A DNA stretch of 64,000 bases from Desulfovibrio porci (GTDB lineage: Bacteria > Desulfobacterota > Desulfovibrionia > Desulfovibrionales > Desulfovibrionaceae). A program made the translations under genes and the position numbers. Positions 56,061 to 64,000 of this stretch are shown here, one piece after another (the stretch's first letter is position 1; the number at the start of each line of letters is the position of its first letter). The notes under the pieces were generated by a model. It was not told where the DNA came from and did not search any database. It saw only the letters and a program-made list of their open reading frames with translations. The stretch is from positions 310,001 through 374,000 of the forward strand of contig NZ_VUMH01000002.1 in NCBI RefSeq assembly GCF_009696265.1. The letters are read 5' to 3'.

Positions 56061-56804
56061 TCAGAGCCGGCACAAACCGAATTCATATTTCGTCAGCTTG
56101 TTCCGGCAACGTCTGGCCGGGAATTTTCATCAACAAGATCCGCAGAGTCTCCATGACGCTGACTGTTCGTCCATTTTGGGCCAGTTCGCTGGTTTACCCC
56201 AAATCCTGCCGGCACTAGGGCGGTAGAAGACAGAACTTATCCGCGAATTATTTTTCTCGGCCTCTGGCCGTCAGTTGGCATTTTTATAGCTGTCCTCGCT
56301 ACCGATCAGGGAGAGAGCGAGCAACCTATCAAAACCTTACACTGAAGTAATTATTGAATATGACCCCTCATATCATGCCTCTCTCTTAAACGCTATCCTT
56401 GGTTTACAGGCATCTTACCGGAACAGGTGTAGCCAACGGATCGAACGCAGCCGGTCTTGCGGGCAACGCAGCGTAATCTGGGCCAGATTGTCCGTTTTGA
56501 TGGTCCCCGGGCGGCGGAGTTTCTGTGGTGCAATTCGGGTTGCCGGGACACTGGAATCCGTGCCGGCTGCCCTCGGCCGATATCTGACCCTGCGCGGGCG
56601 TAATACCGCAGAAAGATTGTGTGCGGCCTTGGCCGTCGAAGACGCCGCGAGCGGTGATAAGAAGCGTCGGCGTATAAAAGCGGAGCGCGCTCAGGTTGCG
56701 GGAAGAGCGTTCTCTGATGCAACCTTGATGCGAAACATGTGAGTTTGGAAGTGAGGGGAAGGGGGGGAAGCCGAGTATCAGGCTCGCTTTATTAGATTTT
56801 TGTT
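56061..56804. other. unannotated stretch with decayed sequence
   Basis: No intact gene. Short open frames exist on both strands (for example 56488-56742 plus, 56393-56722 minus) but none has a recognisable domain or ribosome site. Probably remnants of mobile or foreign DNA between the transposase relic and tRNA-Leu. Confidence 0.5.
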
Positions 56805-56890
56805 TGGTACCCGGAGCCGGGCTTGAACCGGCACAGCCAGAGGCCGAGGGATTTTAAGTCCCTTGTGTCTACCAATTCCACCATCCGGGC
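56805..56890 (-). tRNA. tRNA-Leu (anticodon UAA)
   Basis: 86 bases from GCCCGGA to an encoded CCA. The class II long variable arm and the anticodon loop CTTAAAA (anticodon UAA) identify leucine. The T-arm GGTTCAAGCCC is intact, and the acceptor stem GCCCGGA/TCCGGGT pairs with one G-U. It lies 50 bases after the upstream hypothetical gene on the same strand, with the island on its 3' side. Confidence 0.97.
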
Positions 56891-56939
56891 ATTGTCACAG
56901 CAGCAAGACGGGCCGTTGCCAGCGTCAGCGCGCCGACCT

Positions 56940-57377
56940 TCAGTTCTCATTCTCCGTGGTGCCCGCTGATCCCGCCGCGTCGGAGGCAACAGGCACGCGC
57001 CAGGTTTTCAGCCCCTGAGGCGGGTCTACGGGCACGGGGCGCTCTTCTTCCTGCCACTGGCCGGGCTGAATCCAGTAGACATGCAGGGCGGCCAGACTTT
57101 TGTCCACACACAGCAGACGCCCCGTGACGCCGCGCGGCAGCAGGGCCGCCGCCTCTTGCGCGATTTTGCGGTAGACGTAGAGCTTGTGCGTCTCAAAGGC
57201 GCACTGGCACATCAGCGCATCGCCCAGCGGCGTAAAGTCCAGGTGCGCGGCGCCGGCCCGCTGCAGCAGGGCTTCCAGGTCGGCGGTCAGCGTGTTTTCC
57301 ACGTCCAGCAGTTCTTCGTAGGTCAGGCTTTCGTCGTAACTGAACTGCCCGAAAATTTCGCTGCGATTCTTATCCAT
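56940..57377 (-). CDS. conserved hypothetical protein (145 aa)
   Basis: 145 residues, cytoplasmic, no membrane segment. I recognise no domain. It opens MDKNRSEIFGQFSYDESLTYEELLDVENTLTADLE, with helical acidic segments, then a mixed region LLCVDKSLAALHVYWIQPGQW and an Ala/Ser-rich, acidic tail. Stands just upstream of tRNA-Leu on the same strand, and is divergent from pgpA. The ATG at 57377 has no strong ribosome site. Confidence 0.75.
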   Translation of the reverse strand: MDKNRSEIFGQFSYDESLTYEELLDVENTLTADLEALLQRAGAAHLDFTPLGDALMCQCAFETHKLYVYRKIAQEAAALLPRGVTGRLLCVDKSLAALHVYWIQPGQWQEEERPVPVDPPQGLKTWRVPVASDAAGSAGTTENEN

Positions 57378-57509
57378 AGCGGCCTCAATCTGCCGGTTTT
57401 ATATGTCAAAGCCCGGCATTAGGCAACACGGTGACTGGTCTTGCCGCCGGGAAGCGGTTATATACGGAGCAGGCCGCGTATGGCGGTCCTGTCCTGAACT
57501 GGAGGAACT

Positions 57510-57980
57510 ATGCGTTTCCGGGATGCGTGCATATTGGCGTTTTGCCGTCTGGGCGTGGCCGGTCTGGCCCCCAAGGCTCCGGGCACCTGGGGCACGGCCC
57601 TGGCCTGCCTGCTGGCCCCTTTTCTTTTTCTGCCTCTCGGCATGGGCGGGCGGGCGCTGGTCTTACTGCTGCTCTTCGTGCTGGGCGCGCTGGCCGCCAC
57701 ACGCGCGGAAAAACTGCTGGGCCGCAAAGACCCCGGCGAGGTGGTCATCGACGAACTGGTGGGCGTCTGGCTGGTGCTGCTGCCCTTTGCGGAACCGGGC
57801 TTCTGGCTGGTGGCCGCGGCTTTTGTCTTTTTCCGTATTTTCGATATCGCCAAGCCCTGGCCGGTGCGCGCTTCTGAAAACTGGTTGCCGGACGGCTTCG
57901 GGGTCATGCTGGACGACGTGCTGGCCGGGCTCTGGGCTTTGCTCTGTGTGTGGGGCCTGCACTGGGCCGGACTGTTCTGA
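57510..57980 (+). CDS. pgpA: phosphatidylglycerophosphatase A
   Basis: 156 residues. GGAGG lies 5 bases before the ATG. PgpA hallmarks: GLAPKAPGTWGTALA near the start, the acidic DPGEVVIDELVGVW (metal and catalytic Asp/Glu) and the RIFDIAKPWPVR motif. About four membrane helices. It removes the phosphate from phosphatidylglycerophosphate in the inner membrane. It is followed by a hairpin at 58067-58084. Confidence 0.95.
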   Translation: MRFRDACILAFCRLGVAGLAPKAPGTWGTALACLLAPFLFLPLGMGGRALVLLLLFVLGALAATRAEKLLGRKDPGEVVIDELVGVWLVLLPFAEPGFWLVAAAFVFFRIFDIAKPWPVRASENWLPDGFGVMLDDVLAGLWALLCVWGLHWAGLF

Positions 57981-58066
57981 GAATGCAACAAGACGCCGGT
58001 GGCCGTGTTACGGGCGCACCGACGGAATCCGGCGTAGGAGCTGGGGAAAAGTGAAGTAGGGAGAAG

Positions 58067-58084
58067 CGCCGCGCCCGGCGTTTT
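58067..58084 (+). terminator. terminator after pgpA
   Basis: CGCCG (58067-58071) pairs with CGGCG (58076-58080), followed by TTTT. A wider TGAAGTA/TACTTCA pair surrounds it. The infA stop lies within it on the other strand. Confidence 0.5.
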
Positions 58085-58301
58085 ACTTCATGCGATAGGT
58101 GATGCGGCCGCGTGTGAGATCGTAGGGGGAGAGTTCCACCTTGACGCGGTCGCCGGGCAGGATGCGGATGTAAAATTTGCGCATTTTACCGGAAATATGG
58201 GCCAGCACTTCGTGGCCGTTTTCCAGTTCCACGCGGAACATGGCGTTGGGCAGGGCTTCCTGCACCACACCGTCGACTTCTATGGAACCTTCCTTAGCCA
58301 T
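58083..58301 (-). CDS. infA: translation initiation factor IF-1
   Basis: 72 residues, the exact family length, all OB fold: [40 protein letters not shown] and the terminal RGRITYRMK. It binds the ribosomal A site during initiation. It lies 84 bases after lgt on the same strand; the spacer has a CCGGCG/CGCCGG hairpin and TTGACA, so it may have its own promoter. Confidence 0.97.
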   Translation of the reverse strand: MAKEGSIEVDGVVQEALPNAMFRVELENGHEVLAHISGKMRKFYIRILPGDRVKVELSPYDLTRGRITYRMK

Positions 58302-58384
58302 GGGGCCTCCGTAAAAAACGTGTATAAACGGCGAACAGCTTCACAAAAAAGCCCGCACCTGTCAACCGGCGTCGCCGGACGCGT

Positions 58385-59179
58385 TCAGACCCGTCCGTGC
58401 CCGTCCGGCGTGGCGTCTCTGCGCAGAAGCAGCCACAGTCCGGCCAGAATCAGCGGCAGACAGAGAACCTGGCCCATGGTCAGCCAGCCGAAGGCCAGAT
58501 ATCCCAGTTGGGCGTCGGGTACGCGCACGAACTCCACCATGAAGCGGAACAGTCCGTAGCCTATGGCGAACAGGCCGGACACCGCGCCGGGCTTGCGCGG
58601 TTTGCCGGAATAGATCCAGACCACGATGAACAACGCCATGCCTTCCAGCAGCGCTTCATAGAGCTGGGAAGGGTGGCGCGGGTACGGGCCGCCGCCGGGA
58701 AAGACCATGGCCCAGGACGCGTCGCTGACCTTGCCCCAGAGTTCGCCGTTGATGAAGTTGCCCAGACGGCCGAAGAAAAGGCCCTGCGGCACCAGCGGAG
58801 CCACAAAGTCCGAGACCTCCAGAAAGGACTTCTTGCGGCTGCGCGCGAAGTACCAGAAGGCCCCGAGCACGCCCAGCAGGCCGCCGTGGAAGGACATGCC
58901 GCCGTTCCAGATGCGCAGAATTTCCATGGGATCATGAATATAGACCGGCAGATCGTAAAAGAGCACATAGCCCAGACGCCCGCCAAGAATGATGCCCAGC
59001 ATGACACAGGTCAGCAGATCATCCACATCGGCCGGTCGCCAGCCCGAACCGGGACGCGACGCCCGCCAGCGGCCCAGAACCCAGCCCACGGCGAAACCGA
59101 TGAGGTACATGAGGCCGTACCAGCGCAACTGGAGACTGCCGATGGAAACGGCGACGGGATCAATGTGCGGCGCAATCAT
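58385..59179 (-). CDS. lgt: prolipoprotein diacylglyceryl transferase
   Basis: 264 residues from the ATG at 59179, which overlaps the moaC stop by 4 bases. Seven membrane helices. Family motifs: HGGLLG (catalytic His), the lgt signature [12 protein letters not shown] and a [14 protein letters not shown] stretch. It moves diacylglycerol from phosphatidylglycerol to the Cys of prolipoproteins, including the lipoproteins encoded elsewhere in this window. Confidence 0.96.
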   Translation of the reverse strand: MIAPHIDPVAVSIGSLQLRWYGLMYLIGFAVGWVLGRWRASRPGSGWRPADVDDLLTCVMLGIILGGRLGYVLFYDLPVYIHDPMEILRIWNGGMSFHGGLLGVLGAFWYFARSRKKSFLEVSDFVAPLVPQGLFFGRLGNFINGELWGKVSDASWAMVFPGGGPYPRHPSQLYEALLEGMALFIVVWIYSGKPRKPGAVSGLFAIGYGLFRFMVEFVRVPDAQLGYLAFGWLTMGQVLCLPLILAGLWLLLRRDATPDGHGRV

Positions 59180-59667
59180 GCGGGCAGTTCCGAAGCGTTG
59201 AATTCTCTGCTTTTGCCGCCGCTCTTGTGCAGCAGCCGCACCCGGCTGATGACGATGTCGCGCTGTACGGCCTTGCACATGTCGTAGATGATGGCCGCGG
59301 CGCTCTGGGCGGCCACGATGGCTTCCATTTCCACGCCGGTGTTGCCCACGGTGCGGGCTTCGGCCTCAATGCGCACCTGCGGCGGCATGTCGCGCACTTC
59401 AAAACGGATGTCCGCATAACTCAGATTCAGACTGTGGCAGAGCGGGATCAGTTGGCTGGCTCGTTTGGCCGCCATGATGCCGCCGATTTTGGCGCAGGCC
59501 AGCACGTCGCCCTTGGGCAGGGCCGATTTTTTGAGCAGCTCTAGGGTGGCCGGGGCCAGCTCCACCACAGCCTCGGCAACGGCCACGCGTTTACTGGGAA
59601 TTTTGTCTCCCACATCCACCATGGTTACGTTGCCCTGGGCGTCCAGATGTGAAAACGTACGTTCCAT
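59176..59667 (-). CDS. moaC: cyclic pyranopterin monophosphate synthase
   Basis: 163 residues from the ATG at 59667 with AAGGA 8 bases ahead; a longer frame is open but has no better start. Motifs [33 protein letters not shown] and [14 protein letters not shown], with the conserved Lys and Asp near [20 protein letters not shown]. It completes precursor Z in molybdenum cofactor synthesis. It is the first gene of a moaC-lgt-infA group. Confidence 0.95.
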   Translation of the reverse strand: MERTFSHLDAQGNVTMVDVGDKIPSKRVAVAEAVVELAPATLELLKKSALPKGDVLACAKIGGIMAAKRASQLIPLCHSLNLSYADIRFEVRDMPPQVRIEAEARTVGNTGVEMEAIVAAQSAAAIIYDMCKAVQRDIVISRVRLLHKSGGKSREFNASELPA

Positions 59668-59807
59668 ATTGCGCATCCTTACTGAGAGGCTATGATTTTT
59701 GCCAATCCCAACGACGAAGCCGTTCTCATGGACTGGTTCCTGGCACATACTGCAAGTAGAGGCCGGGCGCAAGCAGTGGGGAGCCGGTCATGATCGCCGA
59801 TCCGTTC

Positions 59808-60932
59808 TCAACGCAGCCCCACCAGCCATTCGGCAAGGGTGGGGGGCCGGGGGGCGCGCGGCCGCTGCCAGTGTGAATCACGCTTGCTGTCTGAAAAACG
59901 CAGACGCTCGCGCAGCAGGCGCGGTTCTCCGTTTGCCGCGCCGGGCGCGGCTTCCGCCGGAGCGGTTTCAACCATGAGCTGGAAAGGAATATCCGCGTGG
60001 GGGCGCAGGGCCATGAGTCTGCGCACAAAAGCCAGGCCGCTGCCGAAGCGCAGATCGTAAAACAGAAGAGCTTGCGCGTCCTGGACGCCTGGGGGCGTTT
60101 CCGGCGCGTCCCCGGCCCGTAATGGAGACACGACCGGCAAGAGTGTGAACTGGAAAAACGATTCGCAGGTTACGGACTGGCGGGAAAGAGCCGTGACCTG
60201 CGCGACGGGCGCGGCCTGATGTGATGTTTCGGGCGCGCGCGGCCGCCCCAGGGCGTCCAGGCTTTGCTCCCGCACCCGCATGCCGTCCTGGCTTTGCTCT
60301 TCAAACAGGACCCGCCAGAAAAAAGGCGCAAAGGCGTCGGGCAGCACGGTCAGATGGCTGACCTGACGGTTTTCGGCTTGCAGACGGGCTTCGGCCTGCG
60401 CCGCGTGCCGGGCGTTGAGCCCCACGCCCAGGGCCGGATAGACGAAAACCCAGGCCAGGGCCAGAAGCATGAGCCCGCGTCTGCGCCGCCAGCGCCAGAC
60501 GGCCCAGAGCAGGGGCAGGGTAAGCAGCAGGTCGATGATGAAGACGCCGTTGAGCCGAACCCGCTCGTGCGAGAAGGGCAGGAAAATCATGGTGCCGTAA
60601 GTGGTCACCACATCCAGCCAGATGTGCATAAGCACCATGGCGCAGGTCAGCAGCCAGACCTTGCCGAAACTCCAGCGCCCCGGTGTGGAAGCCCGCCAGA
60701 GCGGATAACAGCAGAGAGCCAGCAGCAGGCCGAGCACGGGCATGGCGGCCAAGGAGTGCGTGATGCCCCGGTGCAGCAGCAGAAATTGCAGGGGCGTGGA
60801 AGCGAAAACAATGTCCAGATCGGGCGAAGCCGAGGCCAGAGCGGCCAAGGGCACGGCCCAGCGGGTAACGGGACGGGACGGCAGGGCCAGCATGGCCACG
60901 GCGCCGCTGGCGGCATGGGTGACGGGATCCAT
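59808..60932 (-). CDS. YdjM/LexA-regulated-type membrane metal-dependent hydrolase (DUF457)
   Basis: 374 residues. The N-terminal 165 residues form the family fold: MDPVTHAASGA, ASASPDLDIVFA, HRGITHSLAA and HIWLDVVTTYGT supply the metal His/Asp ligands. Four or five membrane helices run to residue 180. The 200-residue C-terminal domain is unassigned and unusual in length; it is Arg/Ala/Pro-rich. The role is unknown for this family member. The lipoprotein gene upstream is 6 bases away. Confidence 0.85.
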   Translation of the reverse strand: MDPVTHAASGAVAMLALPSRPVTRWAVPLAALASASPDLDIVFASTPLQFLLLHRGITHSLAAMPVLGLLLALCCYPLWRASTPGRWSFGKVWLLTCAMVLMHIWLDVVTTYGTMIFLPFSHERVRLNGVFIIDLLLTLPLLWAVWRWRRRRGLMLLALAWVFVYPALGVGLNARHAAQAEARLQAENRQVSHLTVLPDAFAPFFWRVLFEEQSQDGMRVREQSLDALGRPRAPETSHQAAPVAQVTALSRQSVTCESFFQFTLLPVVSPLRAGDAPETPPGVQDAQALLFYDLRFGSGLAFVRRLMALRPHADIPFQLMVETAPAEAAPGAANGEPRLLRERLRFSDSKRDSHWQRPRAPRPPTLAEWLVGLR

Positions 60933-60938
60933 GGACGC

Positions 60939-61280
60939 TTATTGCCGGAAGGGGCTGCGCTGTTTGGGCACGGCCCGGTAGGCCGGGTCTTCGGGCGAGG
61001 GCCGGCCGCCGGTCAGGCGATTGAAGCGGCTGATCCGCCAGTCCTGCATCCGGCTCATGACGTCAGGCCGGTTATAATAATAGAGCATGCGCTGGGTGTT
61101 GCTGGTCCCGGTCATGGGATAGCGCATCTGTTCCGCCGGAGGCGGCAACGCGCCGCGCTCCTCATCCGAGGAGGAACCCGCTCCGATATCCTTGGGGCCG
61201 CACCCCGCCAGCGCAGCCAGCAGCGCCAGTGCGGCAAACGCCATGGTGGCGGAACGGATTTTTTTTGCCAGAACCTTCAT
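60939..61280 (-). CDS. small lipoprotein (113 aa)
   Basis: 113 residues. Signal peptide with lipobox LAALAGC (Cys27). The mature part is acidic then Pro-rich and Tyr-rich (RMLYYYNRPDVMSRMQDWRISRFNRL). No family recognised. It sits 6 bases before the YdjM-like gene and may be cotranscribed with it. Periplasmic or outer-membrane location is expected. Confidence 0.75.
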   Translation of the reverse strand: MKVLAKKIRSATMAFAALALLAALAGCGPKDIGAGSSSDEERGALPPPAEQMRYPMTGTSNTQRMLYYYNRPDVMSRMQDWRISRFNRLTGGRPSPEDPAYRAVPKQRSPFRQ

Positions 61281-61338
61281 AGAGACAATATAGCCACGCG
61301 CCGGCCATCAGGCAAGGGGAACGCAACGGACCGGCGCG

Positions 61339-61367
61339 TTGCGCTTGCCGCCAAGAAGTTCTATATT
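61339..61367 (+). promoter_or_regulatory. putative promoter of the binding protein-GGDEF operon
   Basis: TTGCGC (61339-61344), a 17-base spacer and TATATT (61362-61367). It lies 63 bases before the ATG at 61431. Confidence 0.5.
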
Positions 61368-61430
61368 TCAGCAGTCGCGCCGTAGTCGACGTGGTATCCC
61401 GGTTTCGTCATGTTCTGGTTGGGGAGTGTC

Positions 61431-62201
61431 ATGGCAAAGGTTGGGCAAGCGCTGCGGCCGTTATCTATTGCTGGCTTTCTTGTATTGTCTTTGCTGCTCT
61501 CCTGGACGTGGGCGGCGGAGACCGCTCCGTTGCGGGTGGGCCTGGACAGCAATTATCCGCCGTTTTCCAGACTGGACAGGCGCGGTCACGGCGCGGGCTT
61601 CAATCTGGAGGTGGCCGAAGAGCTTTGCCGGGCCATGGGCCGCCGGTGCGAATTTGAATTCCAACCCCTGGACCGCTTGCTGGAAACCATGCGCCACGGC
61701 GGTCTTGATCTTTTGATGGGGGTCTGCAGCACTCAGGACCGTCTGACGTACATGGATTTTTCCCAACCGTATTTCCGCTCGCGTTCCGTCTATATCGGCA
61801 GGGCTGGCAACGGAAGTGACGGGCCGAAAGGCATGGTCAGGATCGGCGCGCGCGGCGGCAGCGTGCAGTTGGCCCATGCGCTGAGCCGCCGGGGCGACCG
61901 GGCGGTGGTGGCGCCGGACGAGTTCGGCCGTCTGCTGGACATGCTTTGCGCGGGCGAGCTGGATCTGATTCTGGCGAACGATCTGGCGGCCTACTCTTTT
62001 CTGCTCTCGGAGCGGGGGCAGGATTTTGACGTGTTGGGCGATCCGTTGCCGCTGGACTCGCTTCCCGGTCTGGTGCGCATCGGCGTGCGCAAGGACGAGG
62101 ATGAGTTGCGTCAGGCGGTGGACCGCGCCATCCGGGATATCCGTTTCAGCGGCGCGTTCGGGCGGATCAACCGCAGTTATTTCCCCTACAGCCTGTATTG
62201 A
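61431..62201 (+). CDS. periplasmic solute-binding protein (SBP_bac_3 type)
   Basis: 256 residues from the ATG at 61431 with GGGGAG 4 bases ahead; an ATG at 61410 is less well placed. Signal peptide to about residue 30. SBP_bac_3 features: LRVGLDSNYPPFSRLD, GAGFNLEVAEELCRAMGRR, LDLLMGVCSTQDRLTYMDFSQPYF. No permease or ATPase gene is near. The next gene is a diguanylate cyclase, 12 bases away, so this may be the sensor partner of a signalling pair rather than a transporter. Confidence 0.85.
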   Translation: MAKVGQALRPLSIAGFLVLSLLLSWTWAAETAPLRVGLDSNYPPFSRLDRRGHGAGFNLEVAEELCRAMGRRCEFEFQPLDRLLETMRHGGLDLLMGVCSTQDRLTYMDFSQPYFRSRSVYIGRAGNGSDGPKGMVRIGARGGSVQLAHALSRRGDRAVVAPDEFGRLLDMLCAGELDLILANDLAAYSFLLSERGQDFDVLGDPLPLDSLPGLVRIGVRKDEDELRQAVDRAIRDIRFSGAFGRINRSYFPYSLY

Positions 62202-62213
62202 TGGAGCGGCGGC

Positions 62214-63821
62214 ATGGATGCGGAACGCGAGCGGCCCGGAGGCGGGCGGGACATCGGGCGCATCGGCGCCTACCGTTTTCTGGCGCTGCTCATGCTGCCC
62301 GCCGTGCTTCTGCTGGGCGGGGCCGGTCTGGTCGTGTTTCTCAGCCTGGACTCTATCAGGGTTATTACGGATTCGCTGGAAGAGGAGCATCTGCCCGGAA
62401 TTCTGAACAGCCAGCGCACCATGGACAACATCAATGTGCTGCGCAGCGAATCCGCCGTGGTCTTCATGGCTGAAGATCCCCGGCAGCGCCGTGCCGCCCT
62501 GCTCAAGGCACGGGCGCTGGTGGCCGAATCCGTGTTCGAGCAGTCCCCGCAGATCAGGGACGCGGCCAAAACCGTGCAGGATCTGATCCTGAAGCTGGCC
62601 GCCGCGCGCAAGCGCAGCGACGACGCCTCGGACAGGCTGCACCTGAATGAACTGCGCCTGTCCTCCGTGCTGGGGGGCCTGAAGCTGGCTCTTGGCGACG
62701 TACAGACCCTTGAACCCACGCACAATTCCCGCCACGTCACGTCGGCCGCCCGGGAAACGGACAAAGCCCGGTACGAACGGGCCCGGAAGAGCTTCGAGCC
62801 GGTGCTGGAACTCTGTCGGCGCACGGATCTCAGTTTCGCGCAGCGGGAAACCTGCTCCGCCTTTCAGCGGGATCTGCGCGTGGTGGGGCAGGCCTGGAAT
62901 GAAAAAGGCGAGGCCGACCTGGAAGCCAGGGCGCTCTGGAAAGAGCTGGACGTCACGCTTGAGGATCTGAACAACGCCGCCTCGAACGAGGAATTCCAGC
63001 GCGCCTACGCGGGTATGGAAGGCCTGCGGGCCGAGGCGCGCAGCATGCGGATCGGCTTTTATGTTTCCATGGGCCTGCTGACCGCCATGCTTCTGGGGGG
63101 CGTCGCGGTGCTGCACCGGCACATCCTGTCGCCCATTTCCCTGGCCGCTCATGAACTGCGCCAGATCCGCTTCGGCAGTCCGGCCCGGCAACTGCCCCCG
63201 GTGCGTATCCATGAGCTGCAGCAGTTGCTGGATCTCGTGCCCAGCCTGCGCGTCTATCTGACGGAACTGGCCGCGCGCTCGGGCGCGCTGGAGCAGGAAA
63301 AGAACCGCTATGAAAGCCTCAGCCTGGTGGACGCCCTGACCGGCGTGGCCAACCGGCGCAGCTTCGACGCGCGGCTGGCGGAAAGCGCCCGCTGCGCCTC
63401 GGTGGGCATGCTGATGATTGATGTAGACCTCTTCAAAAACTACAATGATTCCCTGGGGCATCCGGCCGGCGACAAATGTCTGGCCGATGTGGCCCGGGCC
63501 ATGCAGACGACGCTGTACCGCCACAACGACGCCCTGTTCCGCTACGGCGGCGAGGAATTTGCCGTCATTCTCGAAGATGCCACCGAGCGTCAGGCCTTGG
63601 CCGTGGCCGAGCGGATCATGTCCGGAATCCGCTCTCTGCGTCTGCCGCATCCTGATTCCGTGGTCGCGCCCCATGTGACGGTGAGCATCGGCGTGGCCGT
63701 GGCCCGGCGGGAGGAGGGAGGTTCCGGGGCGGACCTGGTGGCCCGCGCGGACAGCGCCCTGTACCAGGCCAAGGCCGGAGGCCGTGACCGGGTCTGCCTG
63801 TATGGGGCGGAGGGCGCGTAA
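62214..63821 (+). CDS. membrane diguanylate cyclase (GGDEF)
   Basis: 535 residues. Two membrane helices (about 20-46 and 281-302) bracket a periplasmic helical sensor domain of some 235 residues. A short cytoplasmic linker with coiled-coil character leads to the GGDEF domain: [34 protein letters not shown] and the active loop RYGGEEF. An RHND I-site lies five residues before the loop, so product inhibition by c-di-GMP is likely. The active motif is intact (GGEEF). GGAG lies 7 bases before the ATG. It probably senses the solute bound by the preceding protein. Confidence 0.93.
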   Translation: MDAERERPGGGRDIGRIGAYRFLALLMLPAVLLLGGAGLVVFLSLDSIRVITDSLEEEHLPGILNSQRTMDNINVLRSESAVVFMAEDPRQRRAALLKARALVAESVFEQSPQIRDAAKTVQDLILKLAAARKRSDDASDRLHLNELRLSSVLGGLKLALGDVQTLEPTHNSRHVTSAARETDKARYERARKSFEPVLELCRRTDLSFAQRETCSAFQRDLRVVGQAWNEKGEADLEARALWKELDVTLEDLNNAASNEEFQRAYAGMEGLRAEARSMRIGFYVSMGLLTAMLLGGVAVLHRHILSPISLAAHELRQIRFGSPARQLPPVRIHELQQLLDLVPSLRVYLTELAARSGALEQEKNRYESLSLVDALTGVANRRSFDARLAESARCASVGMLMIDVDLFKNYNDSLGHPAGDKCLADVARAMQTTLYRHNDALFRYGGEEFAVILEDATERQALAVAERIMSGIRSLRLPHPDSVVAPHVTVSIGVAVARREEGGSGADLVARADSALYQAKAGGRDRVCLYGAEGA

Positions 63822-63830
63822 GTTCACGGC

Positions 63831-63859
63831 TTGCCTTGCGCGCCGGTGCGGGCTATACT
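63831..63859 (+). promoter_or_regulatory. putative promoter of the phosphatidylserine decarboxylase gene
   Basis: TTGCCT (63831-63836), 17 bases, TATACT (63854-63859), 64 bases before the ATG. A weak hairpin (GCCGCG/CGCGGC, 63886-63905) lies in the leader. Confidence 0.55.
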
Positions 63860-63922
63860 TTTAAATTCCTTTTTTATAACGCCTTGCCGCGTCTTCGGGC
63901 GCGGCGTATTTCTGGAGTTGCC

Positions 63923-64000
63923 ATGCGCCCCGCACACTGCGGCATTACGCCCGAAGGCTGGCCCTGCATCGCCCTGACAGCGCTTTCGGCCCTGGTTTTC
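63923..64000 (+). CDS. psd: phosphatidylserine decarboxylase, N-terminal fragment (partial)
   Basis: Only 26 codons are in the window. They read [20 protein letters not shown] and then LSALVF, matching the short-form phosphatidylserine decarboxylase family, whose N-terminus has GI(T/P)-EGWP before a membrane helix. TGGAG lies 5 bases before the ATG. The enzyme would make phosphatidylethanolamine in the inner membrane. Assignment rests on this short stretch. Confidence 0.6.
   Translation, partial: MRPAHCGITPEGWPCIALTALSALVF

Noticed and set aside
56393-56742. Open frames on both strands next to tRNA-Leu
   Set aside because: Neither strand shows a recognisable domain or start signal; more likely decayed DNA.
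56805-56890. Attachment-site repeat of the tRNA-Leu 3' end at the left edge of the island
   Set aside because: No copy of the tRNA end was found near 24.3 kb or 36-37 kb, so no att pair is claimed.

Overview
The window looks like a chromosomal segment of a sulfate-reducing deltaproteobacterium of the Desulfovibrio group. This rests on a dissimilatory-type ATP sulfurylase, a DsrE-like protein, a fused carboxyltransferase next to a DUF1847 protein, and the mix of high-GC housekeeping genes. The species cannot be named from the sequence alone.

Left flank (1-24.3 kb, GC-rich, mostly housekeeping): a TauE/SafE permease fragment, a small lipoprotein, sat, then a minus-strand run that reads biotin carboxylase, DUF1847 protein, fused alpha/beta carboxyltransferase, a biotinyl-domain protein, a small conserved protein and ssb. 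Purine nucleoside phosphorylase and the GTPase TypA lie on the plus strand. A TetR-HlyD-ABC exporter operon follows, with a near-perfect operator and a frameshifted ATPase. After it come thiM, a DsrE-like gene, the outer-membrane pair tamA-tamB and a GNAT acetyltransferase.

Centre (24.3-55.6 kb): a large surface-polysaccharide island, nearly all on the minus strand and visibly AT-richer than its flanks over most of its length. It encodes GT2, GT4 and GT8-like glycosyltransferases, two paralogous polytopic membrane proteins, a membrane protein fused to a uridine-kinase-like domain, an MBOAT/AlgJ-like O-acetylation pair, GtrA, three methyltransferases, a tandem nucleotidyltransferase, a class II aldolase and a PglK/MsbA-like flippase. 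A GmhB-GmhA fusion with HddA, HddC, a Gmd-like dehydratase and a reductase suggests GDP-D-glycero-D-manno-heptose and possibly a GDP-6-deoxyheptose. A (CT)18 tract inside a methyltransferase gene, directly before gtrA, points to phase variation. Two decayed IS481-type transposase remnants and MITE-like inverted repeats mark the island, and its right end lies beside a tRNA-Leu gene.

Right flank (56.8-64 kb): tRNA-Leu(UAA), a conserved hypothetical, pgpA, the moaC-lgt-infA group, a YdjM-like membrane protein, a lipoprotein, a periplasmic binding protein with a GGDEF diguanylate cyclase, and the first codons of a phosphatidylserine decarboxylase gene.

Points most worth checking: the phase-variable (CT)18 junction, the membrane protein-kinase fusion with an altered P-loop, the biotinyl domain with Arg at the biotin position, the probably leaderless TetR gene, and the mobile repeat that seems to have rewritten the end of thiM.
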